This document shows positions 1-8,539 of a stretch of DNA of 64,000 nt, one piece after another. Position numbers and translations under genes: made by a program. The DNA is from Chromobacterium phragmitis. Lineage in GTDB: Bacteria; Pseudomonadota; Gammaproteobacteria; Burkholderiales; Chromobacteriaceae. Under the pieces are notes generated by a model. The model worked only from the letters and a program-made list of their open reading frames with translations, was not told the DNA's origin and did not search any database. The stretch lies in the NCBI RefSeq assembly GCF_003325475.1, contig NZ_CP029495.1:186001-250000 (forward strand). Reading direction: 5' to 3'. Each line of letters opens with the position of its first letter. The stretch's first letter is position 1.

Positions 1-94
1 CTTCCGCCAGCTGTACCAGCTGATCAAGGAACAGATCCCCGAGCCGGGCAAGCCGCGCATCTGGCAAAAGGATGAGGAAGAGGACGACGCGTGA
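1..94 (+). CDS. C-terminal fragment, possible YjgA/DarP (DUF615) protein
   Basis: Only the last 30 codons are in the window, ending in TGA at 92-94. The fragment is FRQLYQLIKEQ followed by a proline/glycine stretch and a very acidic tail (KDEEEDD). The FRQLYQLIKE part resembles the YREIFQYLREL ending of YjgA/DarP ribosome-assembly proteins, which are often encoded just upstream of mog in betaproteobacteria. The stop overlaps the mog start (TGATG), so the two are translationally coupled. The assignment rests on a few residues and on context. Confidence 0.45.
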   Translation, partial: FRQLYQLIKEQIPEPGKPRIWQKDEEEDDA

Positions 95-672
95 TGCTGA
101 AGATAGGCCTGGTTTCCATCTCCGACCGCGCGAGCCAGGGCGTGTATGAGGACAAAGGCCTGCCGGCGCTGCAGGATTGGCTGGCGCGCGCCGTCGCCAC
201 GCCGTTCCAGGCTGTGTGCCGGCTGATCCCGGACGAGCAGGCGGTGATCGAGACCCACCTCAAGGCGCTGGTGGACGACGAGGGCTGCCAACTGGTGCTG
301 ACCACCGGCGGCACCGGCCCGGCCCCGCGCGACGTGACGCCTGACGCCACCCTGGCGGTGGCCGACCGCGTGATGCCCGGCTTCGGCGAACAGATGCGCC
401 AGATCAGCCTGCGCTTCGTGCCCACCGCCATCCTGTCGCGCCAGACGGGCGTGATCCGCAAGCAAAGCCTGATCCTGAACCTGCCAGGCCAGCCCAAGGC
501 CATCCAGGAAACGCTGGAGGGCCTGCGCGGCGCCGACGGCAAAGTGGAGGTGCCCGGCATCTTCGCCGCCGTGCCCTACTGTCTGGACCTGATAGGCGCG
601 CCCTACATTGAAACCGACGAGACGGTGGTGAAGGCCTTCCGTCCCAAATCCGCCATCAAGCCGGCGCCATGA
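94..672 (+). CDS. mog: Molybdopterin adenylyltransferase (MogA)
   Basis: Adenylates molybdopterin to the AMP-activated form used for molybdate insertion in molybdenum cofactor synthesis, in the cytoplasm. The 192-residue protein begins LKIGLVSISDRASQGVYEDKG and carries the MoaB/Mog-family signature TTGGTGPAPRDVTPDAT near residues 70-87, with a conserved LPGQPKAIQE segment further on. Length fits MogA (about 195 residues). An in-frame GTG lies one codon upstream, but the ATG at 94, overlapping the previous stop, is preferred. The stop overlaps the ATG of the next gene (669), so this is the middle of a coupled operon. Confidence 0.93.
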   Translation: MLKIGLVSISDRASQGVYEDKGLPALQDWLARAVATPFQAVCRLIPDEQAVIETHLKALVDDEGCQLVLTTGGTGPAPRDVTPDATLAVADRVMPGFGEQMRQISLRFVPTAILSRQTGVIRKQSLILNLPGQPKAIQETLEGLRGADGKVEVPGIFAAVPYCLDLIGAPYIETDETVVKAFRPKSAIKPAP

Positions 673-1628
673 ACTATCAGCCACCGCGCTGGCTGCGAGG
701 CGGCCACGCCCAGACCATCTGGCCGGCGCTGGCCGTCAGGCAGGACGCCCCCTCCTACCGGCGCGAGCTGTGGGACACGCCGGATGGCGCCAGCATCGCG
801 CTGGACTTCGTCGACGGCCAGCCCGGCGCGCCGCTGGTGGTGCTGTTCCACGGTCTGGAAGGCAGCAGCGCCAGCCATTACGCCAAGGCGCTGATGCAGG
901 CGCTGGCCGCCCGCGGCTGGCACGGCGCGGTATCGCATTTCCGAGGCTGCGGCGGCGTGGACAACCCGCTGCCGCGCGCCTACCACGCCGGCGACGCCGC
1001 CGAGGTGCGCTGGATTCTGCAACGCCTGTCCAGCCGCTACGCCGCCATCGCCGCCGTGGGCGTGTCGCTGGGCGGCAGCATGCTGCTCAACTACCTGGCG
1101 GACGACGGCGAGGCCGCGCTGCCGCTGGCCGCCGCCGCCGTCTCCGCGCCGCTGGACCTGGTGGCCGCCAGCACCCGGCTGGACCGCGGCCTGGGCAAGC
1201 TCCTCTACACCCGGATGTTCATGGACACGCTCAAGCCCAAGGCGATGGCGTCGCTGCAACGCCATCCGGGCCTGTTCGACGGTGCCAGACTGAGCCGCGC
1301 GCGCACCTTCATCGAGTTCGACGATCTGGTCACCGCGCCCATCCACGGCTTCGGCACCGCGCTCAACTACTGGACCCAGGCCAGCAGCAAACCCAAGCTG
1401 GCCCGCATCGCCCGCCCTACGCTGGTGCTGAACGCGCGCAACGACCCCTTCCTTCCGGAAAGCTCGCTGCCGGACGCCAGCCAGGTATCGGCCGCGGTGA
1501 CACTGGACTTCCCCGACGACGGCGGCCACGTCGGCTTCGCCACCGGCCCCTTCCCCGGCCGCATAGACTGGCTGCCGCAGCGCTTGCTGGAGTTCATCGC
1601 ACCGCATCTGCGCGGCAAAAAAACCTAA
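669..1628 (+). CDS. YheT-family alpha/beta hydrolase
   Basis: A 319-residue alpha/beta-fold hydrolase of the YheT type. The opening PPRWLRGGHAQTIWPAL is the hallmark of this family. The nucleophile elbow GVSLGGS is at about residues 133-139, an oxyanion region VVLFHGLEGSSASHYA lies earlier, and a late NARNDPFLP plus GGHVGF supply the acid and histidine. Natural substrates of YheT proteins are poorly known; ester hydrolysis is expected. The ATG overlaps the mog stop (ATGA), so it is co-transcribed, though no functional link to molybdenum cofactor is evident. Confidence 0.85.
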   Translation: MNYQPPRWLRGGHAQTIWPALAVRQDAPSYRRELWDTPDGASIALDFVDGQPGAPLVVLFHGLEGSSASHYAKALMQALAARGWHGAVSHFRGCGGVDNPLPRAYHAGDAAEVRWILQRLSSRYAAIAAVGVSLGGSMLLNYLADDGEAALPLAAAAVSAPLDLVAASTRLDRGLGKLLYTRMFMDTLKPKAMASLQRHPGLFDGARLSRARTFIEFDDLVTAPIHGFGTALNYWTQASSKPKLARIARPTLVLNARNDPFLPESSLPDASQVSAAVTLDFPDDGGHVGFATGPFPGRIDWLPQRLLEFIAPHLRGKKT

Positions 1629-1696
1629 CGGCATCATCATTGACGATTCGCCTCCCCCAATGGCAAGTTTGAGAGCTAGCCACCAGGGAGTCGTCC

Positions 1697-2233
1697 ATGC
1701 CTCACTCAAACGCCGATGAACGCCGTCTCACCGTCCAGTGGGACGATCCGATGATAGGCGCCCGCGCCGCCCAGACCCTTAGCGGCCTGGAGTACTTGAG
1801 GGAAATGGCCGACGGCCGCATCCCGCCGCCGCCGGTAATGAAGCTGCTCGGCTTCGAATTCGTCCGCGCCTCCGAAGGCGAGGTCGAATTCGCATTCCTC
1901 CCTCACGAATCCCATTTCAATCCAATAGGCAGCGTCCACGGCGGCGTGATCAGCACGCTTCTCGATTCCGCGATGGGCTGCAGCATTCACTCGCGGCTGC
2001 CCCGCGGCAAAGGCTACACCACGCTGGAGCTGAAAGTGAATTTCGTGCGTGCGGTCCTGCCCCGCCACGGCAAGCTGCTATGCCGCGGCCAGGTCATCCA
2101 TGCCGGCGGCCGCATGGCCACCGCCGAAGCCCGGCTGCAAGACGAATCGGGCAAGCTGTACGCCCACGCCACCACGACCTGCATGATCTTCGACGCAGCG
2201 AGCGACCCGCTCGCGAAAAAGGAAAAACCATGA
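1697..2233 (+). CDS. PaaI-family hotdog thioesterase
   Basis: A 178-residue hotdog-fold protein likely to hydrolyse an acyl-CoA thioester. The core FNPIGSVHGGVISTLLDSAMGCSIHS contains the HGG motif with the following acidic residue of PaaI/YdiI-type thioesterases. The strand pattern TTLELKVNFVRAV and the late GRMATAEARLQDESGKLYAHATTTCMIF are typical of the family. The N-terminus is about 40 residues longer than minimal PaaI domains. ATG at 1697 follows a weak GGGAG. The end overlaps the next gene by an ATGA, so the two form a pair. The acyl substrate cannot be read from the sequence. Confidence 0.85.
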   Translation: MPHSNADERRLTVQWDDPMIGARAAQTLSGLEYLREMADGRIPPPPVMKLLGFEFVRASEGEVEFAFLPHESHFNPIGSVHGGVISTLLDSAMGCSIHSRLPRGKGYTTLELKVNFVRAVLPRHGKLLCRGQVIHAGGRMATAEARLQDESGKLYAHATTTCMIFDAASDPLAKKEKP

Positions 2234-2787
2234 TCCGCTCCTCGCTGCTATGCTGCGGTCTCGCTCTGCTCGCCGGCTGCGCCAGCATGGCAGACCGTCT
2301 GCGGGGATCGCTGACCCCGCCGCCGGGCCAGGCTTACGCCATCGTCTCGCTGACCGGCAAGGCCTTCGAGCCGGACCGCGCCACAATAGGCCTGACAGTC
2401 AACAGCGCAGGCGGCCGCATTGCCGCGCAGGACATCGCCAGCCTGCTCACCGACACCGTGTTCGGCGAAGAAGGCATGTCGCCGGCGGAGGGCAAACTGG
2501 TGCTGCTGACCTTGCCGCCGGGCGACTACCGCCTGGGCGAGGTGAGGGGACGTTGGGACGAAGACGGCGCGTTCGGGCTGGATCGGCAATTCCGCCGTTT
2601 CAAACTGAACGCCCCATTCCATCTGGACGAGGGCGAAACGGTGTATCTGGGGCAGGTGCAGCTGGAAATGTCCTTCCTGCCGGAAGTGAGGCTGTCCGAT
2701 GAGCGCAGGCGGGATTTCGGCCATATGCGCCGGGTGTGGAAGGTAAACGATCTCGGCCGGGTCCAAATCCGCCCGCTATCGCCTTGA
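2230..2787 (+). CDS. Putative outer-membrane lipoprotein, unknown function
   Basis: A 185-residue protein starting MIRSSLLCCGLALLAGCASM. The lipobox LAGC is at about residues 14-17, so lipid modification at Cys17 is expected, with Ala at +2 (outer-membrane sorting). The mature part looks like a small beta-rich domain (repeated YAIVSLTGKAFE, GDYRLGEVRGRW, GETVYLGQVQLEM), reminiscent of carboxypeptidase-like or DUF2846-type lipoproteins, but I do not recognise a named family with confidence. The ATG overlaps the thioesterase stop. It ends 6 bp from the convergent stop of the next gene. Confidence 0.75.
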   Translation: MIRSSLLCCGLALLAGCASMADRLRGSLTPPPGQAYAIVSLTGKAFEPDRATIGLTVNSAGGRIAAQDIASLLTDTVFGEEGMSPAEGKLVLLTLPPGDYRLGEVRGRWDEDGAFGLDRQFRRFKLNAPFHLDEGETVYLGQVQLEMSFLPEVRLSDERRRDFGHMRRVWKVNDLGRVQIRPLSP

Positions 2788-2793
2788 GGCGGC

Positions 2794-3954
2794 TCAGGGC
2801 TTATACCACAGCTTGTACAAATAGGCAGGCTTCACCGCCGCCACCGCCGCGCTCACCGGCTCCAGCACCTGATAAGCCGACTGCCGGCAGTCTCTCAGCA
2901 ACGGATCGGCATACGGCGGACCGTCCAGCTTGCGCAGCGCCGCCACCCTGGGCGCGTTCGCCTTTTCGCCGCGGTGCGTCACCACCGCCACCTCGTTGCT
3001 GGCCAGTCTCACAAAACTGCCCGGCGGATAAATGCCCATCTCCTTCACCAGCAAGGACACGTGTTGCGGTGGAAAGCTGCCCAGCTCGCCGCGGAACAGG
3101 CTGCCCAGCACCAGCGCCGGCAATTGCGGCTGGGTATTGTGCACGCAACCGCACACCAGATCTGCTATCTGCAGCAGCAAGGCGTCGGTTTCAATTTCCT
3201 CGCCGGCCAAGCCCTGCGGATAGCCGCTGCCATCCAGTTGTTCATGGTGCTGCTGCACCAGCAGATGCCAGTACTCGTCATCGATCCCGGCCTCGCGCAG
3301 CATCGCCGAGCCCAGCGCCGGGTGGGCGAATATCGCCTCCTGCTGCGCCAGGTCCATCGGCGCGCTCTGCGCCGCCAGTTGATTGAGCAGCCCGGTGACG
3401 GCGAGATTCATGCTCAAGGCCGCGCCCAGCATCGGGCGCAGCTCGGCGTCGGACAAGCCAAGCCGTCGCCCCAACACCGCCAGCACCGCCGCCACGTGCA
3501 CGCTCTGCGCGCTGCCGAAACACTGGAACGGCAATAGAAACACGCTGGCCAGCACGCCATCCGGATGGCGCCGGCTCAGCGCCAACAGCCCCTCGGCCAT
3601 GCCCAGCAAGCTGCCGGCCAGATCCCGGACAGCGAGGCCATGCTGCAACACGCCTTCGGCGCGTCGCAGCAGAAAGGCCATTTCCTGCAGCGGGTTGGCG
3701 CTATTGCGCTGCTGTTCGGCCTCCTTCTCCCGCAGGGCGGCGCGCTCCAGCCGTTCGCGCTCCAGCCGGGCCTCCACCTCCTCGCTTTCGCCATGCCCAA
3801 GTTGAGCCAGGCGGTCGCGCTGCTCTTCCGTCAGCACATACAGCCCCCTCTTCAGCAACAGCACGCCATTCTTGGCGTACACGTCCACCGGAGCTTGTTG
3901 GCCGGCGCGGAGAAAGTTGCGCGGCAGTTTTACCTTTGCAGACGAATCCGTCAT
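2794..3954 (-). CDS. Degenerate HD-GYP-type protein
   Basis: A 386-residue cytoplasmic protein. Residues 1-60 resemble the N-terminal domain found before HD-GYP domains (PVDVYAKNGVLLLKRGLYVL). Residues 60-85 are a charged, helical, coiled-coil-like stretch. Residues 145-300 align with an HD-GYP phosphodiesterase: the HHEQLDGSGYP motif is present at 236-246, but the place where the HD dyad should lie reads GAALSMNLAVTG (177-188), with no His-Asp pair. Metal binding and cyclic-di-GMP hydrolysis are therefore probably lost. It may act as a c-di-GMP sensor or structural partner. It is convergent with the lipoprotein gene. Confidence 0.8.
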   Translation of the reverse strand: MTDSSAKVKLPRNFLRAGQQAPVDVYAKNGVLLLKRGLYVLTEEQRDRLAQLGHGESEEVEARLERERLERAALREKEAEQQRNSANPLQEMAFLLRRAEGVLQHGLAVRDLAGSLLGMAEGLLALSRRHPDGVLASVFLLPFQCFGSAQSVHVAAVLAVLGRRLGLSDAELRPMLGAALSMNLAVTGLLNQLAAQSAPMDLAQQEAIFAHPALGSAMLREAGIDDEYWHLLVQQHHEQLDGSGYPQGLAGEEIETDALLLQIADLVCGCVHNTQPQLPALVLGSLFRGELGSFPPQHVSLLVKEMGIYPPGSFVRLASNEVAVVTHRGEKANAPRVAALRKLDGPPYADPLLRDCRQSAYQVLEPVSAAVAAVKPAYLYKLWYKP

Positions 3955-4134
3955 ATTTCACTTGCATGCGTTGCGCCGACCTGCCGCCGGCTATGGCTTC
4001 AAACATCCGAGCCCGTCCAGGCGGGACCTCTACGATTTTTGTTAGTTCTACTTTGAGCAGTTGGCAGATTTTATTCAAATTTTATCGAAAACGGGCCAGG
4101 ATGCCAGCCTGCCGCCCGCAAAGGGAGAGCCCGC

Positions 4135-4989
4135 ATGAGCAACAACGCCTCTTTTCCCCGCCGCGCCTTTCTGGCCGGAGCCGGCACGCTGGGTTTCGCC
4201 CTGGCCGCGCGCCCCATCGCCGCCAGCGCCATTCATACCGACAGCCAGGCGCTGCGCGCCGGCCACGCCGTCATCGACACCGGAGGCAGTCCCATGCCAG
4301 GCTACTTCGCTCGCCCTGCCGAAGGCGACGGCCCATGGCCGCTGGTGATCGTGATACAGGAAATCTTCGGCGTGCACGAACACATCCAGGACCTGTGCCG
4401 GAGGCTGGCCAAGCGTGGCTATCTGGCCGTGGCGCCGGAATTATATTTTCGTCACGGCAACCCCGCGCAGGCGCCTGACATAGACAGCCTGCTGCGCGAC
4501 ATCGTCTCCCAGGTGCCGGACCAGGAGGTGCTGAACGATCTGGACGCCACCTGGCGCTGGGCAGGCGAAAACGGCGCCGACCTGAACCGCGCAGCCGTCA
4601 CCGGCTTTTGCTGGGGCGGACGCCAAAGCTGGCTGTATGCCGCACACAACACCAAGCTGAAAGCCGCCGTCGCCTGGTACGGCAAGCTGGAAGGCCCCGC
4701 TACGGCCAATATGCCCAAGCAGCCATTGGATATCGCCGGCCAATTGCGGGTGCCGGTATTGGGACTCTACGGCGGCAAGGACCAGAGCATTCCGCCGGCC
4801 AGCGTGGAAAAAATGAAATCTGCGCTCAACGCGGCGGGAAACCACAGCCAGATCGTCGTGTATCCGGATGCCGGCCACGGCTTCAATGCCGACTACCGCC
4901 CAAGCTATCGCGCACGCGACGCGGAAGATGGCTGGCTCCGAATGCTGGACTGGTTTGCCCTGCATGGCGCGCCCGCTCAAGGGCGTTAA
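4135..4989 (+). CDS. Exported dienelactone hydrolase family protein (Tat signal)
   Basis: A 284-residue alpha/beta hydrolase. The N-terminus FPRRAFLAGAGTLGFALAARPIAASA is a twin-arginine-type signal, so a periplasmic location is expected. The body matches dienelactone hydrolases: PLVIVIQEIFGVHEHIQDLCRRLAKRGYLAVAPELYFR, a nucleophile elbow with cysteine, GFCWGG (about residue 160), then LGLYGGKDQSIP for the acid and DAGHGF for the histidine. Catalytic Cys-Asp-His is thus intact. ATG at 4135 follows GGGAGAGCCCGC. It stands alone between two minus-strand HD-GYP genes. The true substrate (dienelactone or another ester) is not known. Confidence 0.88.
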   Translation: MSNNASFPRRAFLAGAGTLGFALAARPIAASAIHTDSQALRAGHAVIDTGGSPMPGYFARPAEGDGPWPLVIVIQEIFGVHEHIQDLCRRLAKRGYLAVAPELYFRHGNPAQAPDIDSLLRDIVSQVPDQEVLNDLDATWRWAGENGADLNRAAVTGFCWGGRQSWLYAAHNTKLKAAVAWYGKLEGPATANMPKQPLDIAGQLRVPVLGLYGGKDQSIPPASVEKMKSALNAAGNHSQIVVYPDAGHGFNADYRPSYRARDAEDGWLRMLDWFALHGAPAQGR

Positions 4990-5083
4990 CAGCGCTCCGT
5001 CTCAAGCCTGAGCCAAGGCGCGCCGACGCCAACAGGGCGAGCGGCGCCGGCGCCACTCAGCATCAAGACTTTTGTTCGCGGCC

Positions 5084-6190
5084 CTAAGCGCCTCCCACCA
5101 CGCTGCCCAGCTCCAGCCGGGTACGCACCACCTGATTGAACAGCTGTAGCCAGTAAGAATCGAATTGCCGCTCGGACGCGTTCAGTTCCGCCACCGCACG
5201 CAGCATCGAGCGGCGCTGGCCCTGCTGGGCATGCTTGAGCATCACCGACTCGAACGCGTCCACCAGCGCCAGCACGCAAGCGCCCGGGCAGATGGCCCCA
5301 TCTCTCACGCCATCCGGATAGCCGCTGCCATCGGGCCGCTCATGATGCTGGGCCACCATTCTCGCCGCCTCCTGCCAATCCGGCATCCGCTCCAACAGCC
5401 CCGCGGCCCAGCCCGGATGGGCGGACAACTGCCGCCGGTCCTCCACGCTCAGGTTACCCGCCTTCAGCCACAAAGACTCGGGCAACAGCATCATGCCGAT
5501 ATCGTGCATGTAGATGGCGGCCGCCAATTGCTCCATCGGTACCGGCCGTTCTGACAGGCGGTTGGTTTCCAACGCCAGCGCCAGATTGCGTTCGGTTCGG
5601 CCGGAGAAGGCGGGCAGACGCTGCTCCAGCTGCGCGGCCAGCGAACGGAAGAATTGCAGATCCGCGAACCGGTGGCCGCCATGCCCATTGCCGGCCTCCT
5701 GCGTCGGCGCGGGCACTGACGGCGCCTGCCCCATCATGCTGGACACCAGCCAGGCGCAAGCCTGAGGCAAATCCTCTGGCTTTTTTTCCAGCAAAGGCTC
5801 CAACCGTATCCGCAGCGCGTCCATCCTCAAATCGTCCAGGGGCAAATCCTCAGCCACCGCGTCCAGCATCAACACCAGCCGGTCCATCACCAGCAGCAGC
5901 ACATCGCCCAGCACATCCAGATACGGCAGCTCCTTGTGCCTGACTCTATCCAGCAAATGCTCCAACACATTCATGTACGGCTCGAAAAAATGCACCTGGC
6001 ACAGGTTGGCATCTCCTTTGATGCTATGCAGGATGCGAAACAACTGGGCGATTTTTTCCTCGTTGCCGCTGCCATCCTCCAGCTGGCATACCAGCTGTTC
6101 CAATTGCGGCGCGTAATCTGACAAAGCGTCTCTAAAATCTTGAAACGCGATGGGATCGATGATTTCCGGCGTCAGCTGTTTGGTGGCCAT
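5084..6190 (-). CDS. HPt-HD-GYP protein, probable c-di-GMP phosphodiesterase
   Basis: A 368-residue signalling protein. Residues 15-105 form a histidine phosphotransfer (HPt) domain with the phosphorylatable His55 in LHSIKGDA. Residues 175-350 form an HD-GYP domain with an intact HD dyad (YMHDIGMM, His229-Asp230), a downstream SAHPGWAAGLLE, and QHHERPDGSGYPDG. Both the metal-ligand and GYP motifs are therefore present, in contrast to the relative at 2794-3954. An HPt fused to HD-GYP suggests phosphorelay control of c-di-GMP breakdown. No transmembrane segment is visible. The gene is convergent with the hydrolase and divergent from the cold-shock gene. Confidence 0.87.
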   Translation of the reverse strand: MATKQLTPEIIDPIAFQDFRDALSDYAPQLEQLVCQLEDGSGNEEKIAQLFRILHSIKGDANLCQVHFFEPYMNVLEHLLDRVRHKELPYLDVLGDVLLLVMDRLVLMLDAVAEDLPLDDLRMDALRIRLEPLLEKKPEDLPQACAWLVSSMMGQAPSVPAPTQEAGNGHGGHRFADLQFFRSLAAQLEQRLPAFSGRTERNLALALETNRLSERPVPMEQLAAAIYMHDIGMMLLPESLWLKAGNLSVEDRRQLSAHPGWAAGLLERMPDWQEAARMVAQHHERPDGSGYPDGVRDGAICPGACVLALVDAFESVMLKHAQQGQRRSMLRAVAELNASERQFDSYWLQLFNQVVRTRLELGSVVGGA

Positions 6191-6199
6191 CTGCTATCC

Positions 6200-6494
6200 C
6201 TTTCGGATTGCCGTTTTATCCAGTATATGCGAACCAGTCCATTCCGCTTCCCCAGAGGAAAGCCTCTTCATCCTATGTAAATACCCTGTACTTACGTATT
6301 AAAGATTCGTAAAAACAGGCGATTCCTGAAGAAAACGCTTGCCATGGCGGGCAACTAAAGGCACTATGCCTCCCGCAGGATGCTCAAGTTGTGTGATGTG
6401 TAGTTGTCGTAGTGGCAATAGCCGTACCTCAGTCGCCATTTCCCTTGATCTTCGTGCCTTTTATTCAACTGCTCGTTTTGAGGAATTTAACAAA
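6200..6494 (+). promoter_or_regulatory. Intergenic region and long leader of the cold-shock gene
   Basis: A stretch of about 300 bases lies between the divergent HD-GYP gene and the cold-shock ORF. Its first part is AT-rich; the last part shows a U-rich run just before the ribosome site (GAGGAATTTAACAAA before ATG). Long structured leaders are usual for cspA-type mRNAs and mediate temperature control. I cannot place the transcription start exactly, so the leader role is inferred from gene type and spacing. Confidence 0.4.
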
Positions 6495-6698
6495 ATGGCA
6501 ACCGGTACCGTTAAGTGGTTTAACGACTCCAAAGGCTTTGGCTTCATCACCCCGGACGAAGGCGGCGACGACGTATTTGCTCACTTCTCCCAGATCAACG
6601 CCAAGGGCTTCCGCACTCTGGCTGAAAACCAGCGCGTAAGCTTCGACATCGTCGAAGGCCCGAAGGGCAAGCAAGCCTCCAACATCCAGCCCATCTAA
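6495..6698 (+). CDS. Cold-shock protein, CspA family
   Basis: A 67-residue single cold-shock domain that binds single-stranded RNA and DNA. Both RNA-binding motifs are intact: KGFGFI (RNP1) and DVFAHF (RNP2). The start [20 protein letters not shown] and end [14 protein letters not shown] are typical, and the length is that of a minimal Csp. A GAGG Shine-Dalgarno lies upstream. A strong rho-independent terminator follows, so the gene is monocistronic. The family cannot be divided into cold-induced and constitutive members by sequence alone. Confidence 0.95.
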   Translation: MATGTVKWFNDSKGFGFITPDEGGDDVFAHFSQINAKGFRTLAENQRVSFDIVEGPKGKQASNIQPI

Positions 6699-6730
6699 TC
6701 TCCTCACAGAGATCATTTGGCAGTGATGAG

Positions 6731-6756
6731 AAAACCCGGATTCGTCCGGGTTTTTT
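6731..6756 (+). terminator. Rho-independent terminator after cold-shock gene
   Basis: The inverted repeat AACCCGGA / TCCGGGTT with a short loop is followed by a run of six T, 30 bases after the Csp stop. Confidence 0.85.
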
Positions 6757-6790
6757 GCATTTTGACAACACTCGCCCTCCGGAGCCGTCC

Positions 6791-7345
6791 ATGTCCGACC
6801 AACACGAAGCCGTGATCGCCGCCACCCGCGAGTGGGTGGAGAAAGCCGTGATCGGCCTCAACCTGTGCCCGTTCGCCAAATCCGTGTACGTGAAGAACCA
6901 AGTGCGCATCCAGGTGAGCGAGGCCGCCAATCCGCAACAGCTGGCCGAGGAACTGGCCGCGGAGCTTAAGCTGCTGGCCGAGACCGACCCGCAGGAAATC
7001 GACACTACGCTGCTGGTGCACCCCAATGCTCTGACTCGATTCCTGGATTTCAACGAATTTCTGGACATCGCCGACGCCATCATCGACGACCTGGAGCTGG
7101 ATGGCGTGCTCCAGGTGGCCAGCTTTCATCCCAAGTTCCAGTTCGAAGGCACCGGCATCAACGACATCGACAACTACACCAACCGCTCGCCCTACCCGAC
7201 GCTGCACCTGATCCGCGAGGCCAGCATAGACCGCGCGGTGGAGGCGTTCCCGGAAGCGGAAGCCATTTACGAGCGCAATATCGAAACGCTGCAGAGGCTT
7301 GGCCTGGCAGGATGGAAAGCCCTGTTCGCGCCCAAGCCGGAATAA
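6791..7345 (+). CDS. DUF1415 family protein
   Basis: A 184-residue cytoplasmic protein matching the DUF1415 family found widely in proteobacteria. Features include the opening TREWVEKAVIGLNLCPFAKSVY with a conserved Cys-Pro, an acidic FLDFNEFLDIADAIIDDLELDGVLQVASFHPKFQFEG, and the DNYTNRSPYPTLHLIRE block. The FHP and NRSPYP motifs are the family hallmarks. Function is not established. The ATG follows a CCTCCGGAGCC context close behind the csp terminator. It ends just before a terminator shared with the convergent acyltransferase. Confidence 0.85.
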   Translation: MSDQHEAVIAATREWVEKAVIGLNLCPFAKSVYVKNQVRIQVSEAANPQQLAEELAAELKLLAETDPQEIDTTLLVHPNALTRFLDFNEFLDIADAIIDDLELDGVLQVASFHPKFQFEGTGINDIDNYTNRSPYPTLHLIREASIDRAVEAFPEAEAIYERNIETLQRLGLAGWKALFAPKPE

Positions 7346-7360
7346 AACGCCAGCCCCAAT

Positions 7361-7390
7361 AAAAAAGCGCAGCCACTTGGCTGCGCTTTC
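7361..7390. terminator. Terminator between convergent genes
   Basis: The perfect stem AAAGCGCAGCCA / TGGCTGCGCTTT lies between the convergent DUF1415 and acyltransferase genes, with an A-run on the left and TTTC on the right. It can serve the minus-strand gene best, because the A-run becomes a U-run in that transcript. Confidence 0.75.
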
Positions 7391-7404
7391 GCATGAGGAC
7401 CCGC

Positions 7405-7974
7405 TCAACGCGGATAACGCCCCTGCTTGTCCGCGTAGAAGGCCCTGATCTTGGGCAGATCCGCCTCGATATCGCCGCTGGGCTCGAACATCGGCCCGAA
7501 GCCGCCTTCCCTGCGGCCATAGTCCAGGTAGGCCAGCGCGATGGGCACCCCCGCGCCGCAGGCGATGTGATAAAAGCCGGTCTTCCATTCCGTCACCGCC
7601 TTGCGCGTGCCCTCCGGCGGAATCGCCAGCACCAGCCTGTCGCTGCGCTGAAACACGTCCACCATCTGCTGCACCAGCGAATTGTTCTGATGCCTCACCA
7701 CCGGCACGCCGCCCAGCCAGCGCATCACCGGCCCCATCGGTCCCTTGAACAGCGTGTGCTTGCCCATCCAGTAGATCTTGGCGCGCGCGGCGAAGCACAG
7801 CCCCAGCGTGATGGGAAAGTCCCAGTTGCTGGTATGCGGCGCGCCTATCATCACGTACTTGTCCAGCGCGGGGAACTCTCCCTTCAGCTTCCAGCCGCAC
7901 AGCTTGAGCATGACGATGGACAGCCAGCGAAACAGATCGCGGACGATGGGGGTGTCGAAGATGGTGAAATGCAT
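7405..7974 (-). CDS. Lysophospholipid acyltransferase family protein (PlsC-like)
   Basis: A 189-residue acyltransferase predicted to move an acyl group to a glycerophospholipid or related acceptor at the membrane. The catalytic H-x4-D motif is APHTSNWDF, followed by a PlsC-like LFKGPMGPVMRWLGGVPVVR and the substrate-binding PPEGTRK. A hydrophobic stretch near residues 10-25 (LFRWLSIVMLKLCGW) may anchor it. The frame is open further upstream to 8157, but that part is low in family similarity. The ATG at 7974 (MHFTIFDTPIV) gives the usual length for this short subfamily. Confidence 0.82.
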   Translation of the reverse strand: MHFTIFDTPIVRDLFRWLSIVMLKLCGWKLKGEFPALDKYVMIGAPHTSNWDFPITLGLCFAARAKIYWMGKHTLFKGPMGPVMRWLGGVPVVRHQNNSLVQQMVDVFQRSDRLVLAIPPEGTRKAVTEWKTGFYHIACGAGVPIALAYLDYGRREGGFGPMFEPSGDIEADLPKIRAFYADKQGRYPR

Positions 7975-8224
7975 GGCAGCCTTGGGCAACGGCGCCATTC
8001 CGCGCGCAGGAACGGCTTTGGACGCGCGCCCCAGCGTCGGGGCAGGCGCCAAACACGTGGAAGGCGCAGAATGTACTAAATGAAACACTATCAAGTAAAG
8101 CTCAATATGCGCGCCCGCGCCCAACTGCCCTGCGCAATTGATAACAAACGGTAACATGCGGACCGGAACTGTATTTCAGATAGGCTGCCTAAGCCCTATC
8201 TACCCCTCTGTAGGACCCAAGACC

Positions 8225-8446
8225 ATGAACACCGCCAAAACCAGCCTGAAGCTCGCGGCCTCCGGCCTGATCGCCATCACCCTGCTGTCCGGCTGCGCCA
8301 ACATGTCCCACCGCCAGCAAAACACCGCCATCGGCGCGGCCGCCGGCGCGGTGCTGGGCTCCGTGCTCACCGGCGGCGACGCCATCGGCACCGTCGGCGG
8401 CGCCGCCGTGGGCGGCGTGATCGGCCATCAGACCGGCAAGCGCTGA
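8225..8446 (+). CDS. Small glycine-zipper lipoprotein (OsmB/YmgG-like)
   Basis: A 73-residue lipoprotein. The signal MNTAKTSLKLAASGLIAITLLSGCANM has a lipobox LSGC with the acylated Cys at about residue 24. The mature part is a glycine zipper (AIGAAAGAVLGSVLTGGDAIGTVGGAAVGGVIGHQTG), as in OsmB and YmgG-type proteins, which insert in or associate with the outer membrane. The role is unknown; relatives are often stress induced. An ATG at 8225 is used because an upstream extension would destroy the signal peptide. A clear terminator follows. Confidence 0.85.
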   Translation: MNTAKTSLKLAASGLIAITLLSGCANMSHRQQNTAIGAAAGAVLGSVLTGGDAIGTVGGAAVGGVIGHQTGKR

Positions 8447-8460
8447 TCCCGTCGCCCGAC

Positions 8461-8485
8461 AGAGCCAGCCCAGCGCTGGCTCTTT
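8461..8485 (+). terminator. Rho-independent terminator after lipoprotein gene
   Basis: The stem AGAGCCAGC / GCTGGCTCT is followed by TTTTG, 15 bases after the lipoprotein stop. Confidence 0.8.
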
Positions 8486-8539
8486 TGTTTTGAGGCCCGC
8501 GCCCATATCATCCAAATGGAATCCACACCGGGCCTAGCC

